DNA of 64,000 nucleotides from Candidatus Kosakonia sp. 282A-S69 (GCF_029433855.1 NZ_JAROAU010000003.1:563151-627150); one strand, 5' to 3'. Shown: positions 7,766-20,948, numbered from the stretch's first letter. Notes: generated by a model not told the origin, from the letters alone. Program-made: numbers and translations.

Positions 7766-8938
7766 TTACCCGGCGTTTGCTTTCACAATGTTATTGATAA
7801 GCGTGTTGACCGGCTCAAGATTGATCTCCCGCGCGTTACTCTCATAGGCCGGCGTGGTGCGCGCCTGCTTCGCCAGCACGGCGCCATCGCGCGCGGACGT
7901 ATCGACTTTCACCGTGGTCGAAAGACCAATGCGCAGCGGGTGATCCGCCAGCTGCTGGGGATCAAGCTCGACACGCACCGGCAGGCGCTGAACTACTTTG
8001 ATCCAGTTCCCGGTCGCGTTCTGCGCGGGCAGCAGGGAGAAGGCGCTGCCGGTACCCATATCGAGACCGACCACTTTGCCTTTGTATTCAACCTCATCGC
8101 CATAAAAATCGCTGACAATGGTAGCGGTCTGGCCGATACGCATATGCGCGAGCTGTGTCTCTTTAAAGTTGGCATCCACCCAGAGGTTGGTTGCCGGAAC
8201 CACGGCCATTAGCGGGGTGGTCGTGGCAATCTGCGCACCCGGCTGCACCGCGCGGCGGGAGACATACCCGGTAAGCGGGCTGACAATCCTGGTACGCTGC
8301 AGGGCCAGCCAGCTATTGCGCACTTCCGTAGCCGCCTGCTTCACCGCTGGCTGCTCTTCAAGCGGCGTGTCCAGTACGATCGCCTGATTGGCGTTATATT
8401 GCTGAACGGCAACATCCAGTGCAGCCTGCGCGCTGGCAACCGCATCACGGGCGTGCTGCAGCTCTTCACGGCCAATCAGATTCGCGCTGCCGAGCGGCAC
8501 ACGGCGGTTAAGATCGCTCTGCGCCTGAGCAAGGGCGGTCTTTTTCAGCTCAACGCTGGCCTGCAGTTGTTTGCTGTTGATAATGGACTGGCGGGTCTGG
8601 CGTACGCTGCTTGCCAGTTGGGTCTGCGCTTTTTCAAACGCCTGGCGGGCATCGGTCTCATCAAGCGTCACCAGCACATCGCCTTTCTGCACAAAATCGG
8701 TGTTGTCGGCCCAGACCTTCGTCACGCTACCGGCGACCTGCGACATGATCTGTACCTGGTTACCTGCTACATAAGCATCGTCAGTCTCTTCGAAATGACG
8801 CAGGACTAAAAACCAATAAATTCCGTATGCCACGGCAATGACAACAAAGAGCAAGGTCAGTAACAGCAGCAGTCCTTTACGTTTGCCGCGCTTTCTGACC
8901 GGTTGCTGCGGGGTCGGGCTCTCCGCATTTGCGCTCAT
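7766..8938 (-). CDS. emrA: multidrug efflux membrane fusion protein EmrA
   Basis: 390 aa, starting MSANAE as in E. coli with GGAG seven bases upstream; an in-frame GTG four codons earlier lacks a good site. A cytoplasmic Lys/Arg-rich N-terminus (about 1-25) is followed by one membrane helix (about 26-48). The periplasmic part is a HlyD-type adaptor: half-lipoyl domains (DDAYVAGNQVQIMS, and VTLDETDARQAF), a helical hairpin (about 95-200) and a beta-barrel. It bridges EmrB to TolC. Confidence 0.97.
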   Translation of the reverse strand: MSANAESPTPQQPVRKRGKRKGLLLLLTLLFVVIAVAYGIYWFLVLRHFEETDDAYVAGNQVQIMSQVAGSVTKVWADNTDFVQKGDVLVTLDETDARQAFEKAQTQLASSVRQTRQSIINSKQLQASVELKKTALAQAQSDLNRRVPLGSANLIGREELQHARDAVASAQAALDVAVQQYNANQAIVLDTPLEEQPAVKQAATEVRNSWLALQRTRIVSPLTGYVSRRAVQPGAQIATTTPLMAVVPATNLWVDANFKETQLAHMRIGQTATIVSDFYGDEVEYKGKVVGLDMGTGSAFSLLPAQNATGNWIKVVQRLPVRVELDPQQLADHPLRIGLSTTVKVDTSARDGAVLAKQARTTPAYESNAREINLEPVNTLINNIVKANAG

Positions 8939-9055
8939 GATTTTCTCCACGATCTTATTTTTCGTTATGTCGGCGTGTACCGACCTTTCGTCAGAAAGGC
9001 CAGCTTAGCTGGCCCTTCACATTGCTCTTTCTGGAAATAGACGCTGCGTTTCGCG

Positions 9056-9586
9056 TTAGCGCAGCGCCTCAAGGACCACATCCTCTTCATCCATCTGGTC
9101 GAGACGAGACAGAAGCTTACGGGTGATCTGCTCAAGCTGATCTTTCTCAGCATTGGTCAGGGTTGACCAGAGTTGATGCAGGCAGTTGTGCTGCGGAGGC
9201 AGAACCTGACGCAGGAACTCATGTCCTTTGTCGGTCAGTTGCAGATGCAAACAGCGGCGATCGTTGTCGCTTTCGCGGCGCTCGATCCAGCCGCGCTTCT
9301 CCAGCTCATCGGCAATACGGGTGGCGTTGGTGCGTGACGATCCCAGCGCGCTGCTCAGCTCCGACGGCTGAATGCTGTGATTTTCCTGCGACTCCAGGGT
9401 AATCAGCGCCATAAACAATGTCTCGTTAATGCCCTGCGCTTTCAGCATCTTATTGCGGTTTTCCAGCAGCTTGCCCTGCATATGCATACAGAGACGGGTC
9501 AATAAAATCTCCTGAAACGGGAAATCTTCATAGCGGCTGGCGCGAAACTTAAGCATTTGTTCGATGGGCGTAAACGAACTATCCAT
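9056..9586 (-). CDS. mprA: MarR-family repressor of emrAB
   Basis: 176 aa, almost identical to E. coli MprA (EmrR) along its length. The winged helix-turn-helix is at about 50-115, including [22 protein letters not shown], of which the recognition helix and wing are a part, and the DNDRR wing. It represses its own operon and emrAB and is released by uncouplers and aromatic drugs. It heads the mprA-emrA-emrB operon with a 117-bp gap to emrA. Confidence 0.97.
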   Translation of the reverse strand: MDSSFTPIEQMLKFRASRYEDFPFQEILLTRLCMHMQGKLLENRNKMLKAQGINETLFMALITLESQENHSIQPSELSSALGSSRTNATRIADELEKRGWIERRESDNDRRCLHLQLTDKGHEFLRQVLPPQHNCLHQLWSTLTNAEKDQLEQITRKLLSRLDQMDEEDVVLEALR

Positions 9587-9676
9587 TTGGGTATAACCTC
9601 ATTAATTGCAGTCGATATAGTAACGACGGTGACAAATAAAGTAAATGTATTATTTGTGCTAATAAATTCGCTCTAT

Positions 9677-9913
9677 CTATACATGTGCCAAAAATTTCCA
9701 GGCGACACGGGACAACAGTGCGCTCAGTAGCGTGGGAAAGAGAGGGCGGTGACGATGCCAGAGGTGGCGACCAGCGAAGCGGGCGTGCGAAACGAGGGAA
9801 AATGCCACGGCGCAGTGGCTAAGAATAGGGGGCAGGCAGTTTGTAATGCCTTCCGTGTGTGATACCACCTTTTCAGGCCCGGCGGTGTGATTCAATGAAC
9901 GTTCCATATCCAT
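9677..9913 (-). pseudogene. scar of a ygaZ-ygaH deletion
   Basis: A 78-codon ORF sits where E. coli has ygaZH, the branched-chain amino acid exporter, just upstream of mprA on the same strand. Its first half (EGITNCLPPILSHCAVAFSL) aligns with the start of YgaZ (EG...LP..IS...VAF). Its last 20 residues (FPTLLSALLSRVAWKFL) align with the end of YgaH (IPTLLSAL...LAWK). The junction is near 9780-9790. This reads as one deletion that removed most of both genes. The alignment is from memory of the E. coli proteins. The flanks, 9587-9676 and 9914-10036, hold no gene I can support. Confidence 0.6.
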
Positions 9914-10036
9914 AAAGTTTGTTATATATCACCCACGTTAATATAACCGGGATAAACAAGTCCTATAACCTTAGCAGAGTGACGGACGTGTTAACACCCC
10001 GGTTTGGCACCGAATTGCCTAAACGTGAGCGGTTGC

Positions 10037-11221
10037 TTAGCTCTGCGCCTCCGTATGGCGATATCCTCGCCACCACACCAGCACGTTGAGCAGGGCGAGG
10101 AGACCACCCGCAGCGCAGACGCCAGCCCAACCCGCATGCTGCCAGGCCGTGGCCGAAATCAGCGAACCGGCGGCACCACCAATAAAGTAGCTGGTCATAT
10201 AGCCGGCGGTCAGACGGTTACGCGCTTCGGGATTAACGCGATAGATAATCGTCTGGTTAGTGATATGCACCGCCTGTACCGCGAGATCGAGCACGATAAT
10301 GCCAATAACCAGCGCCACCACCGAGGTGTGACCCCACCAGGTAGCGAGCCACGAGAACAGCAACAGCAGCAGCCCGCCGGTAGTGGTGAGGTTGCCTTTC
10401 CCGCGATCCGCAAGTCCGCCCGCCTGACGCGCGCCTAATGCACCGGCGGCACCCACCAGGCCAAACAGGCCAATCATCGCATCAGAGAAGTGAAACGGCG
10501 GCGCAGCCAGCAGAAAGGCCATTGAGGTCCACAGGACGCTGAAGTTGGCAAAGCTCAGGCAGCCAAGCAGTGCGCGGGTGCGCAACAGTTTATTGCTCAC
10601 GAAGAGGGTGAAGACGGAGCCGAGCAGCTGCGGGTAGTTAAGGTGCGTTTCCGACTTGAGTTTCGGCAGGCCGCGCCAGAGCGCCAGCGCCATCAGCACC
10701 ATTAAGACGCTGGCGACCCAGTAAACGGTGCGCCAGCCGCCGAGGCTTGCCAGCAGCCCGGCAACGGTACGCGCAAGCAAAATCCCCAGCAGCAGGCCGC
10801 TCATGATGGTGCCGACCACGCGGCCACGGCTCTCGGGTGTCGCAAGTGTAGCGGCCAGCGGCACGAGGAGCTGCGCCACCACCGAGAAGAGTCCGGTGAG
10901 CGCCGTACCCAGAATCATCAATCCGAGCGATGGGCTGCTGGCAGTAATCAGCATCCCGCCTGCTGAGAGCAATGTCATCACCACAATTAATGTGCGCCGC
11001 TCGAACATATCGCCAAGCGGCACCAACAGCAGCAGTCCGGCGGCGTAGCCAAGCTGCGCGGCGGTGACGATAAAGCCGGCCTGGCTTGCGGTGATCGAAA
11101 AGGCGTTAGCGATAGTATCCAGCAGGGGCTGGGGGTAATAATTACTGGCAACGGCGAGACCGGTTGCCACCGACATGAGCGCAATCAGCGCCGGGCTGAG
11201 GCCCTGGTGAGTTGTTGTCAT
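10037..11221 (-). CDS. ygaY: MFS transporter, YgaY type
   Basis: 394 aa from ATG at 11221; a TTG three codons upstream is also possible and neither has a strong ribosome site. About 12 hydrophobic segments and the motif A variant GDMFERR after helix 2 mark a major facilitator superfamily exporter of the inner membrane. The position between proX and mprA is that of ygaY, a broken gene in E. coli K-12; here it is full length. The substrate is unknown, with sugar or drug efflux most likely by family. Confidence 0.85.
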   Translation of the reverse strand: MTTTHQGLSPALIALMSVATGLAVASNYYPQPLLDTIANAFSITASQAGFIVTAAQLGYAAGLLLLVPLGDMFERRTLIVVMTLLSAGGMLITASSPSLGLMILGTALTGLFSVVAQLLVPLAATLATPESRGRVVGTIMSGLLLGILLARTVAGLLASLGGWRTVYWVASVLMVLMALALWRGLPKLKSETHLNYPQLLGSVFTLFVSNKLLRTRALLGCLSFANFSVLWTSMAFLLAAPPFHFSDAMIGLFGLVGAAGALGARQAGGLADRGKGNLTTTGGLLLLLFSWLATWWGHTSVVALVIGIIVLDLAVQAVHITNQTIIYRVNPEARNRLTAGYMTSYFIGGAAGSLISATAWQHAGWAGVCAAGGLLALLNVLVWWRGYRHTEAQS

Positions 11222-11319
11222 GATTATCAAGCATCGTTAATGGTTTTGTCAGAATGCCATCATAGACAATTGCCTGCCCGCGCGTGTTGTTATCTGTGCA
11301 GCCTGTTCAGGACAGGCAA

Positions 11320-11353
11320 ACAAAATCGCCATCCGGTATAACACCCGATGGCG
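11320..11353 (-). terminator. proU operon terminator
   Basis: On the minus strand CGCCATCGG and CCGGATGGCG form a stem followed by ATTTTGTTT, about 30 bases after the proX stop. Confidence 0.75.
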
Positions 11354-11381
11354 CGGTATAAAACTCACTGCAAGGCAGGCG

Positions 11382-12377
11382 TTACTTCTGCGCGGCGAGC
11401 GCCTCTTTCACCCAGCCATCAAACTGCTGCTGATGGGCTTTGATCCAGCCATCAACGTGGCCCTGCACATCCGCTTCTGAGGCTTTGCCTGCGTGCATCA
11501 TCGCATTCTGGGCGTTGATATCCGCCAGCGGCAGTTTCATGACCGCGAAGAGTTTCGCCGCCGCCGGGTTTTTCTCCGCCCAGGCTTTATTGGCGACAAT
11601 GTGCATGGTATTTACCGGGAAGCCATAGTTCATGCCGTTCGGCAGTTTGGTATCGATATTTTTCTGCTCACCCGGCAGGGAGGAGAACGGCACCTGCAGC
11701 CAGACCACATCTTTCCCCGGTTTCAGCACATCGCTGACCCAGTAGGGCGTCCAGGTGTAGTAAAGGATCGGTTTCCCCTCTTTAAAGCGGGTGATGGTGT
11801 CCGCCATCATCGCCGAGTAATTACCGTGGTTAACCGTAACGGTATTCTCAAGGCCATAGGCTTTATGCTGGTGGTTGATCACCGTTTCACATCCCCAGCC
11901 CGGCGAGCAGCCCATCATATCGGCCTTACCGTCGCCGTTGCCGTCGAACAGTTTGGCGATTTTTGGATCTTTTAACTGCTCAATGTTGGTGATGTGATAC
12001 TTATCGGCGGTTTTCTTATCGATCAGGTAGCCCTGCGCCGCGCCGGTCACATAGGTGCCTTCACGGTAGAACTTCTTATCGCCCCCGGCAGCGGCATACA
12101 TATCGTCATGCAGCGGCTGCCAGTTTACGGCGGTAAAAGTGACATCGCCTGCGGCCATCGAGGTGTAGCCGACGTTGTAATCGACCTCATCAGGCTTTTC
12201 GACCGTGTAGCCAAGCTTTTCAAGGCCGCGGCTTACCAGCAGGGTCTGGAAAGCCTCTTCGGCGATGGTGCTCTGAAACGGTTTAACGGTAATGCCTTTG
12301 CCCGGCAGATCGGCGGCAAAGGCGCTGGTGGAGAGAAGGGTGGCAAACGCTGTGGCAAAAAGTACGCTATGTCGCAT
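11382..12377 (-). CDS. proX: glycine betaine/proline-betaine binding protein ProX
   Basis: 331 aa. The signal peptide is cut after AFA (residue 21). The mature protein is the periplasmic receptor of the ProU importer and binds glycine betaine and proline betaine through an aromatic Trp cage. Conserved Trp-rich stretches include [22 protein letters not shown] and [12 protein letters not shown]. It is the last gene of proVWX, 62 bp after proW. Confidence 0.97.
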   Translation of the reverse strand: MRHSVLFATAFATLLSTSAFAADLPGKGITVKPFQSTIAEEAFQTLLVSRGLEKLGYTVEKPDEVDYNVGYTSMAAGDVTFTAVNWQPLHDDMYAAAGGDKKFYREGTYVTGAAQGYLIDKKTADKYHITNIEQLKDPKIAKLFDGNGDGKADMMGCSPGWGCETVINHQHKAYGLENTVTVNHGNYSAMMADTITRFKEGKPILYYTWTPYWVSDVLKPGKDVVWLQVPFSSLPGEQKNIDTKLPNGMNYGFPVNTMHIVANKAWAEKNPAAAKLFAVMKLPLADINAQNAMMHAGKASEADVQGHVDGWIKAHQQQFDGWVKEALAAQK

Positions 12378-12438
12378 CGTTGTTCCTTATTTTTCGGGTG
12401 TGATGTTGTTGCCCGGCGGGGTACGCCGGGCAGCAAAA

Positions 12439-13503
12439 TTATTTGGCGAAGGGGCGGGTCAGCAGGCCGAGCGGGCCGGTCTGATACCAGCGGCGGTTAC
12501 CGCGGCTGCGCGAGTCGCGGCCTACCGCCTGGGTCAGGCGGTCGAGAATAATCGCGAGGATCACAATCCCGACGCCGCCAACGCTGGCAAGGCCCATATC
12601 AAGGCGACCGATACCGCGTAGCACCATCTGCCCCAGCCCGCCGACGGCGATCATTGAGGCGATCACCACCATCGACAGCGCCAGCATCAGGGTCTGGTTG
12701 ATGCCCGCCATAATGGTTGGCATCGCCAGCGGCAGCTGAACTTTGAACAGCATCTGACGCGGGCTGGCACCAAAGGATCGCGAGGCTTCAATCAGATCGG
12801 CTGGCACCTGGTTAATGCCGAGGATGGTCAGGCGCACCACCGGCGGCAGGGCGAAGATAATCGTCACCACCACGCCCGGTACGTTGCCGATGCCAAACAG
12901 CATCACAATCGGCACCAGGTAGACGAACGCCGGAGTGGTCTGCATCGCATCCAGTAGCGGGCGAATAATCTTCGCCGCCCGCGGGCTGCGCGCCAGCCAG
13001 ATCCCCATCGGCAAGCCGATCACCACACAGAACAGCAGCGCGGTAAGCACCAGCGCCAGGGTGATCATCGCCTGCGACCAGGCACCAATCGCACCGATGG
13101 CAATCAGCGATACCAGCGTTGCGATGCCCATCCCGGCGCTGCTCATCTGCCAGGCGATCAGCGAGAAGAGGATAATCGCCACCGGCGACGGCATGCCGAG
13201 CAGCAGCTGTTGGAAGCCGCTGAGAATGTAATCCACCGGCACGCGAATGCCCTGGAAGAGCGGGCGGAAATGGAGTACTACCCAATCGATCGCCTGCGTC
13301 ACCCAACTGTCGAGCGGGATCAGGGTTTTATGGAACGGATCCATAATATTGAAGTGTTCCGGCGCGGGAGCCGGGGCGCTGTTGAGCCAGTCAGCGCTGC
13401 TGCTATCGGCGGGCGCCGCCGCGCCGCCGCCCCAGGCATCTGTCGACTGTGCGGCGCTGTCGGTTGCTGGCGCGCTCTGCCACGGATTGTTTTGATCAGC
13501 CAT
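12439..13503 (-). CDS. proW: glycine betaine ABC permease ProW
   Basis: 354 aa. A long hydrophilic Ala/Ser/Pro-rich N-terminus (about 1-60) precedes the membrane domain, as in E. coli ProW. The EAA loop that contacts ProV is visible ([23 protein letters not shown], of which EASRSFGAS is the core). Its start lies inside the end of proV (8-base overlap), so translation is coupled. It forms the channel of the osmoprotectant importer in the inner membrane. Confidence 0.97.
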   Translation of the reverse strand: MADQNNPWQSAPATDSAAQSTDAWGGGAAAPADSSSADWLNSAPAPAPEHFNIMDPFHKTLIPLDSWVTQAIDWVVLHFRPLFQGIRVPVDYILSGFQQLLLGMPSPVAIILFSLIAWQMSSAGMGIATLVSLIAIGAIGAWSQAMITLALVLTALLFCVVIGLPMGIWLARSPRAAKIIRPLLDAMQTTPAFVYLVPIVMLFGIGNVPGVVVTIIFALPPVVRLTILGINQVPADLIEASRSFGASPRQMLFKVQLPLAMPTIMAGINQTLMLALSMVVIASMIAVGGLGQMVLRGIGRLDMGLASVGGVGIVILAIILDRLTQAVGRDSRSRGNRRWYQTGPLGLLTRPFAK

Positions 13504-14698
13504 TGTTTGCCCCCTCGCGATCTAAAGCTTGCAGCAGCATTCGTTTCGAAATGATGCCCACGTACTGTTGCTCTTCGCCCACCACCGGCACCGCGCAGGG
13601 CGCGTGTCCGACATGGGAGAGCAGTTCGCTGAGCGGCGTGTCTGCCTCCACCGCAAGCGGGGAGTCAATCAGCGCCGCCTCGATCCCCTGACTCGCGGCC
13701 AGCGCCGCCTTCAGGGAGTCGATGGAGACAATGCCGACAAACTTATTGCCGCGCTCAATGACGTAGCCATATTCGCGGTCTTCATCCTGCAACACTTTCA
13801 GCGCCGAGCGCGGGCCGAAACCGGGCGTTTTACGGATCAGGCCGACGGGCGTGCGGCGGGCAATATCTTTCGCGCTGAACACCTGGCTAATATCGACGCC
13901 GCGGAAAAAGGTGCGCACATAATCATTGGCCGGGTTATTTAAAATCTCATCCGGCGTGCCAACCTGCACCACTTCGCCGTTTTGCATAATCGCAATCCGG
14001 TCGCCAATCCGCATCGCTTCATCGAGATCATGGGAAATAAAGACAATGGTGCGCTGATGTTTCGCCTGCAGCTTTACCAGTTCATCCTGCATCTCGGTAC
14101 GAATTAAGGGATCGAGCGCGGAGAAGGCCTCATCCATTAATAAGATATCGGGATTGATGGCTAATGCGCGGGCTAATCCGACGCGCTGACGCATGCCGCC
14201 GGAGAGTTCATCCGGGTAGGCGTGGGCGTAATTTTCCAGCCCCACCTGGCGTAGCGCATCAAGCGCTTTTTCCTGCCGCTCCTGCGCGGGCGTGCCGCCT
14301 AATTCCATACCAAATGCTGTATTATCCAGCACCGTCATATGGGGCATCAGCGCAAATGACTGGAATACCATCGCAATCTTTTTTCTGCGCACCTCACGAA
14401 GCTCAGTATCGGATATTTTGGCGATATCAACGCCGTCAATCAGCACCTGCCCGCGGGTGGGTTCAATCAGGCGATTGAGAAGGCGTACCATAGTGGATTT
14501 ACCCGAGCCGGATAACCCCATGATGACGAATATCTCGCCTTCTTCAATGGCCAGACTGGCGTCTTTAACGCCAAGCGACAGACCCGTTTTTTCCAGTATT
14601 GCTTCTTTCGAAAGTCCTTTTTCTATATATTTGAAAGCTCTTTGCGGATGCTCGCCAAATACTTTGTATAGATTCTTAACTTCTAATTTAATTGCCAT
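13496..14698 (-). CDS. proV: glycine betaine ABC transporter ATPase ProV
   Basis: 400 aa. Walker [11 protein letters not shown] loop VFQSFAL, signature [15 protein letters not shown], Walker [13 protein letters not shown] and the switch His in [10 protein letters not shown] are all present. The C-terminal third has tandem CBS-like segments, which regulate ProU-type ATPases. It energises betaine import during hyperosmotic stress. In E. coli the promoter and early proV hold H-NS silencing elements; the AT-rich first 250 bases here are compatible with that but do not prove it. Confidence 0.97.
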   Translation of the reverse strand: MAIKLEVKNLYKVFGEHPQRAFKYIEKGLSKEAILEKTGLSLGVKDASLAIEEGEIFVIMGLSGSGKSTMVRLLNRLIEPTRGQVLIDGVDIAKISDTELREVRRKKIAMVFQSFALMPHMTVLDNTAFGMELGGTPAQERQEKALDALRQVGLENYAHAYPDELSGGMRQRVGLARALAINPDILLMDEAFSALDPLIRTEMQDELVKLQAKHQRTIVFISHDLDEAMRIGDRIAIMQNGEVVQVGTPDEILNNPANDYVRTFFRGVDISQVFSAKDIARRTPVGLIRKTPGFGPRSALKVLQDEDREYGYVIERGNKFVGIVSIDSLKAALAASQGIEAALIDSPLAVEADTPLSELLSHVGHAPCAVPVVGEEQQYVGIISKRMLLQALDREGANNG

Positions 14699-14765
14699 GC
14701 AATAATAGAGTTCCTGTTATTTATTATTTCGATACGCTACCCAATGAATATATTTGACTGGTCAT

Positions 14766-14793
14766 ACCCTACCACACTCTCCATCTGAGACAA
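14766..14793 (-). promoter_or_regulatory. proU P2-like promoter
   Basis: Minus strand TTGTCT (14788-14793), a 16-base spacer and TAGGGT (14766-14771) lie about 68 bases upstream of proV. Element sequence and position resemble the osmoregulated proU P2 promoter of E. coli. Confidence 0.6.
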
Positions 14794-15061
14794 CCCTTCC
14801 GTTCCGCGCTTTACACAATTCCCATGCAGTGAAATGGCATTATTTCCCATGATATAAGGGCTGGCGCGGGTAATCATTTTTTCGAATTGGTGAGAAAAAC
14901 AAGGCTGAATTGGCATGATTTTGTGAAATATGAACAAATCATGACAGTGCAGATCGCCATAGTTATTTTGCTAAGAATCAGCTTAGGTGGGGCGGAATAA
15001 ATAGTAGTGAATTATAAACCGATGGGAGATTCTCCTCCCGCTGAGCGAGAGGAGAGAATAT
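14794..15061 (-). other. proU upstream region and nrdF 3' flank
   Basis: This non-coding stretch separates nrdF from the proU promoter. It is AT-rich, as expected for osmoregulated H-NS-bound control DNA. At 15033-15057, GAGATTCTCCTCCC and its partner GAGAGGAGAGAAT can form a hairpin just after nrdF, but no T run follows, so its role as terminator is uncertain. No ORF here is convincing. Confidence 0.5.
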
Positions 15062-18151
<3,090 letters not shown>

Positions 18152-18179
<28 letters not shown>

Positions 18180-18562
18180 AATTCGCTTACTCCTGTTCGC
18201 ACGTTGATGATGTCCTGCGCAGTCCCCATCAATTCAAACCGATAGAGGTAGGGCACCGCACACTTCTGCGCAATAACATCGCCCGCGCGGCAAAACGCAT
18301 CGCCAAAGTTGCGATTACCGGCGGCGATCACGCCTTGAATCAACGCCCGATTATGCGGATCGTTCAAAAAGCGGATCACCTGGCGCGGCACAGCGCCAGC
18401 CGTACCGCCGCCGCCGTAGCTGGGAACCACCAAAATATAGGGTTCTTCTACCTGAATGCGCTCACGCTCGTTTAGCGGAATACGCACCGCCGGCAGCCCC
18501 AGACGCACAATAAAGCGATGAGTGTTTTCCGAGCTGCTGGAGAAGTAGACGAGCGTGCTCAT
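18152..18562 (-). CDS. nrdI: flavodoxin-like NrdI
   Basis: 136 aa. FMN-binding flavodoxin that supplies oxidant for assembling the Mn2-tyrosyl cofactor of NrdF. The phosphate loop [12 protein letters not shown] near the N-terminus and the Gly-rich [12 protein letters not shown] and [10 protein letters not shown] loops are present. It starts inside the stop of nrdH (4-base overlap). Confidence 0.97.
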
Positions 18563-18789
18563 GCGGCTGCGCTGAGACGATTAATCATATCCGGGCGGAA
18601 CCCGGACCATTTTGTCTCGCCTGCGACCACTACCGGCAGCTGACGAAATCCCATCGCGCGCAGCTGGTCTGCGGCATCCGGCACATGATCAATGTTCACC
18701 ATCTCAAATTCAAAACCCCGGCTCTCCATCGCCCGTTTGGTGGCGTGGCACTGAACACAATCATCTCGAGTGTAAATAGTAATGCGCAT
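18559..18789 (-). CDS. nrdH: glutaredoxin-like NrdH
   Basis: 76 aa. Redox-active CVQC is at residues 11-14, followed by [14 protein letters not shown]. It has a glutaredoxin fold with thioredoxin-like specificity, reduced by thioredoxin reductase, and it donates electrons to NrdE. The C-terminal WSGFRPDMI stretch is the NrdH family mark. First gene of the operon. Confidence 0.97.
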   Translation of the reverse strand: MRITIYTRDDCVQCHATKRAMESRGFEFEMVNIDHVPDAADQLRAMGFRQLPVVVAGETKWSGFRPDMINRLSAAA

Positions 18790-18863
18790 GATTCGTATTT
18801 CCGTTAAAAGTGATAGAGCGGCGCGATAGATCGCGTCAGTTAGTGTATGGAGTACAAGAAGAG

Positions 18864-18892
18864 ATACTAGATGTAGTTATAAAATTTATCAA
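18864..18892 (-). promoter_or_regulatory. nrdHIEF promoter
   Basis: Minus strand TTGATA (18887-18892), a 17-base spacer and TAGTAT (18864-18869) lie about 75 bases before nrdH. The -10 is covered by the proximal NrdR box. Confidence 0.65.
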
Positions 18893-18910
18893 CCATACAA
18901 TATATGGGAA
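18864..18910 (-). promoter_or_regulatory. pair of NrdR boxes
   Basis: Two sequences fit the NrdR box core CWATATMTWG with one mismatch each: CCATATATTG (18898-18907) and CTACATCTAG (18867-18876). Their starts are 31 bp apart, three helical turns, as in known NrdR-controlled nrd operons. The proximal box overlaps the -10, which fits repression by NrdR-dATP. Confidence 0.7.
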
Positions 18911-18999
18911 AAAGACACAGGCCGTGCCCAGAGGAGTGGCTGAATGGGTAAGGGCGAAATGTCGCCGCGTATTGTAAGGCGGGGTGGAAAAAGGAGAAA

Positions 19000-19036
19000 G
19001 AAAAACCCCTGCCATCCGGCGGGATGGGCAGAGGTT
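19000..19036 (-). terminator. ygaM terminator
   Basis: On the minus strand ACCTCTGCCCATCC and GGATGGCAGGGGT form a long stem followed by TTTTTCTTTCTCC, about 20 bases after the ygaM stop. Confidence 0.85.
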
Positions 19037-19054
19037 TCAGATTATTTGTATAAA

Positions 19055-19381
19055 TTAACGACGGAAGCTGAGCAGCGCGCCGACAAAAATACCGACTGCG
19101 GCGGCGGCACCCACGCTGCACCACGGGCGATCTTTTACAAAGCTATCGGCGCAGCCGACGGCGTCACGTGCAGCTTGTTGCACACGGTTGCGACCATGCA
19201 TGCGGGCGCGAGTCTCTTTTAGCAGCGCCTGCGCTTTACGCCGCGCAGATTCGCCTTCCTCTTTCGCGTCGCTGCCCCAGGATTTAAGCAGCTCTTCCAG
19301 GCTATCAGCTAACTGGTTGACATCATTATTGATATCTTCAACACCTTCATCTACTTCACGGCGAGTGGGTCTGTTTAACAT
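19055..19381 (-). CDS. ygaM: DUF883 membrane-anchored protein YgaM
   Basis: 108 aa. An acidic, helical N-terminal two-thirds precedes a single C-terminal membrane helix (about 88-105) ending LLSFRR. This is the ElaB/YqjD/YgaM family; relatives are tail-anchored inner-membrane proteins that bind ribosomes in stationary phase. A ribosome-linked role for this copy is by family only. It diverges from ygaC. Confidence 0.93.
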   Translation of the reverse strand: MLNRPTRREVDEGVEDINNDVNQLADSLEELLKSWGSDAKEEGESARRKAQALLKETRARMHGRNRVQQAARDAVGCADSFVKDRPWCSVGAAAAVGIFVGALLSFRR

Positions 19382-19542
19382 AGTAGCCTCCCTTTTTTTG
19401 GTGTGCTTTTAAGCGTAGACCATAAATTTACAGGCCAAACGGCAAACACCCTTTTGCGCGCAGTTTGTGGAATTTTCTGAGTCACTGACCATGCTCAGTA
19501 CTGTAAGGTTGCGAAGCAGTTGAGAGATGATGAGGAAAATCT

Positions 19543-19887
19543 ATGTATTTACGACCCGATGAAGTGGCGCGCGTGCTGGAGAATGTCGGCTTTACGATGG
19601 ATGTGGCGACCAACAAAGCGTACGGTTATCGCCGTGGCGAAAACTATGTTTATGTTAACCGTGAAGCACGTATGGGCCGCACGGCGCTGGTTATCCATCC
19701 TACCCTTAAAGAGCGCAGTTCATCGCTGGCCGATCCCGCATCGGAGATTAAGTTATGCGATCACTACCACAATTTCCCGCTCTATCTGGGCGGACATGAA
19801 CAGGAACATTACGGCATTCCGCATGGTTTCAGTTCGCGTATGGCGCTTGAGCGCTTCCTGACCGGCTTGTTCGGCGAACAGCACTAA
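19543..19887 (+). CDS. ygaC: conserved protein YgaC (DUF2002)
   Basis: 114 aa with the conserved start [13 protein letters not shown]; upstream GGAAAATCT gives a workable ribosome site. It is a soluble enterobacterial protein of unknown function. In E. coli it is Fur-repressed; no clear Fur box was identified here. Its stop is 13 bases from the end of alaE on the other strand. Confidence 0.92.
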   Translation: MYLRPDEVARVLENVGFTMDVATNKAYGYRRGENYVYVNREARMGRTALVIHPTLKERSSSLADPASEIKLCDHYHNFPLYLGGHEQEHYGIPHGFSSRMALERFLTGLFGEQH

Positions 19888-19900
19888 GCCAGAGCTGCCA

Positions 19901-20350
19901 TCAGGCTTTCGCCTGGTGGTAATGACTCACCCGGAACAGACGGCGGCAGTAGTCGAGGAAATAGCCGTACACCGCACCCATCAACATCGAAATCACGATA
20001 TTTGAACTCACCGCCGCCATAATCTGCTGCCAGTCAGCCCCTACCGACCACAAGATCGTGACATACACCGGTGACTGAAAAGTGACATACGCCAGCACAT
20101 CTGCCAGATTTTTCATCCAGCCTGCGGGGCTGATGCGGCGCGCATAGTGCATAAAGAGATCGCGATAAAAGCCGTAAGGCCAGGCAATAATGATGTTGAC
20201 CGGGATCGCCACCAGACGAGAGGAAAGGGACTGCTCAAAGCTCATTCCGGAGAGGAATATTTCAATCACCATGTTCACTACTGAACAGTAGACCACCATC
20301 GCGAAAGTGTCCGCAGCGGCGTGGCGCAGGCGAGACTGCGAAGAAAACAT
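19901..20350 (-). CDS. alaE: L-alanine exporter AlaE
   Basis: 149 aa, four hydrophobic segments (about 14-35, 45-62, 84-104, 112-132). It matches AlaE (formerly YgaW), the inner-membrane exporter that removes excess L-alanine and is induced through Lrp. The last codons include an inverted repeat, CCATCAGGC/GCCTGGTGG (19897-19918), that may act on both convergent genes. Confidence 0.95.
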   Translation of the reverse strand: MFSSQSRLRHAAADTFAMVVYCSVVNMVIEIFLSGMSFEQSLSSRLVAIPVNIIIAWPYGFYRDLFMHYARRISPAGWMKNLADVLAYVTFQSPVYVTILWSVGADWQQIMAAVSSNIVISMLMGAVYGYFLDYCRRLFRVSHYHQAKA

Positions 20351-20768
20351 GATGAAGCTCCTTGAAAATGATGGCGCAATGAAGAGATTTAGCGTTTTAA
20401 AACGGACTAATTTACGCGCATAGCGTATCTGTCTGATTTAAAACTCTCAACTAGCGATTAATTTTTATTTTTAACTTCTGCATGGATAAAGTGCTCTGTA
20501 GCTGCTGCATTCATCCGCATTGCCCTATTATTGTTGGGGGTGCGATTAAAGACTTTTACTATCAATGAGTTAAAGATTTTAGTTTCAAGGGGTAGCCGTA
20601 AGCATAGCGCGCTGTGCTTTTGCGAAGAGTGAAAAGCGCTGAGGTAGTATCTTTTATGCTAGTAAGGCGTTTTCAGTAGCATAAGATGCGGTCTGGAGGG
20701 GGTGAGGTTTTACGCATCGGCAGGGAGTATTTATGCAGGTACGCGGCGGGCGAGCCCACCGCCCTGAG
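20351..20768. other. intergenic region where stpA is missing
   Basis: This stretch of about 420 bases between alaE and the YodC-like gene is AT-rich and carries no supported gene. In E. coli the H-NS paralogue stpA stands next to alaE; no trace of its coding sequence was recognised. It probably contains the alaE promoter on the right side of the gene and the 3' end of the YodC-like transcript. Confidence 0.6.
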
Positions 20769-20948
20769 TTAGCAGACGCCAAAGTCGCCCTCTTCTTTAT
20801 AGAGCGCGACATCTTCAGCTTTAAGCGTCAGCTTCTCCGCCTGCTCGTTGTGAGTCGGCACCGCAACAATTTGATCCTCATGCACCTCCAGAACTTTCAG
20901 TTTTGGGCCACCAATCCGCGGTTGAACGATATCGCCTACAGAAAACAT
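20769..20948 (-). CDS. YodC-family small protein (DUF2158)
   Basis: 59 aa starting MFSVGDIVQPRIGGP, with AAGGAGAG upstream; longer readings of the frame lack a ribosome site. DUF2158 proteins are small beta-rich KOW/SH3-like proteins common in Enterobacteriaceae. The SVGDIVQPRIGGPKLKV stretch carries the family pattern. Function unknown. It diverges from yqaE. Confidence 0.85.
   Translation of the reverse strand: MFSVGDIVQPRIGGPKLKVLEVHEDQIVAVPTHNEQAEKLTLKAEDVALYKEEGDFGVC

Noticed and set aside
14737-14937. 66-codon ORF before proV
   Set aside because: It covers the proU P2-like promoter and conserved leader, and has no ribosome site.
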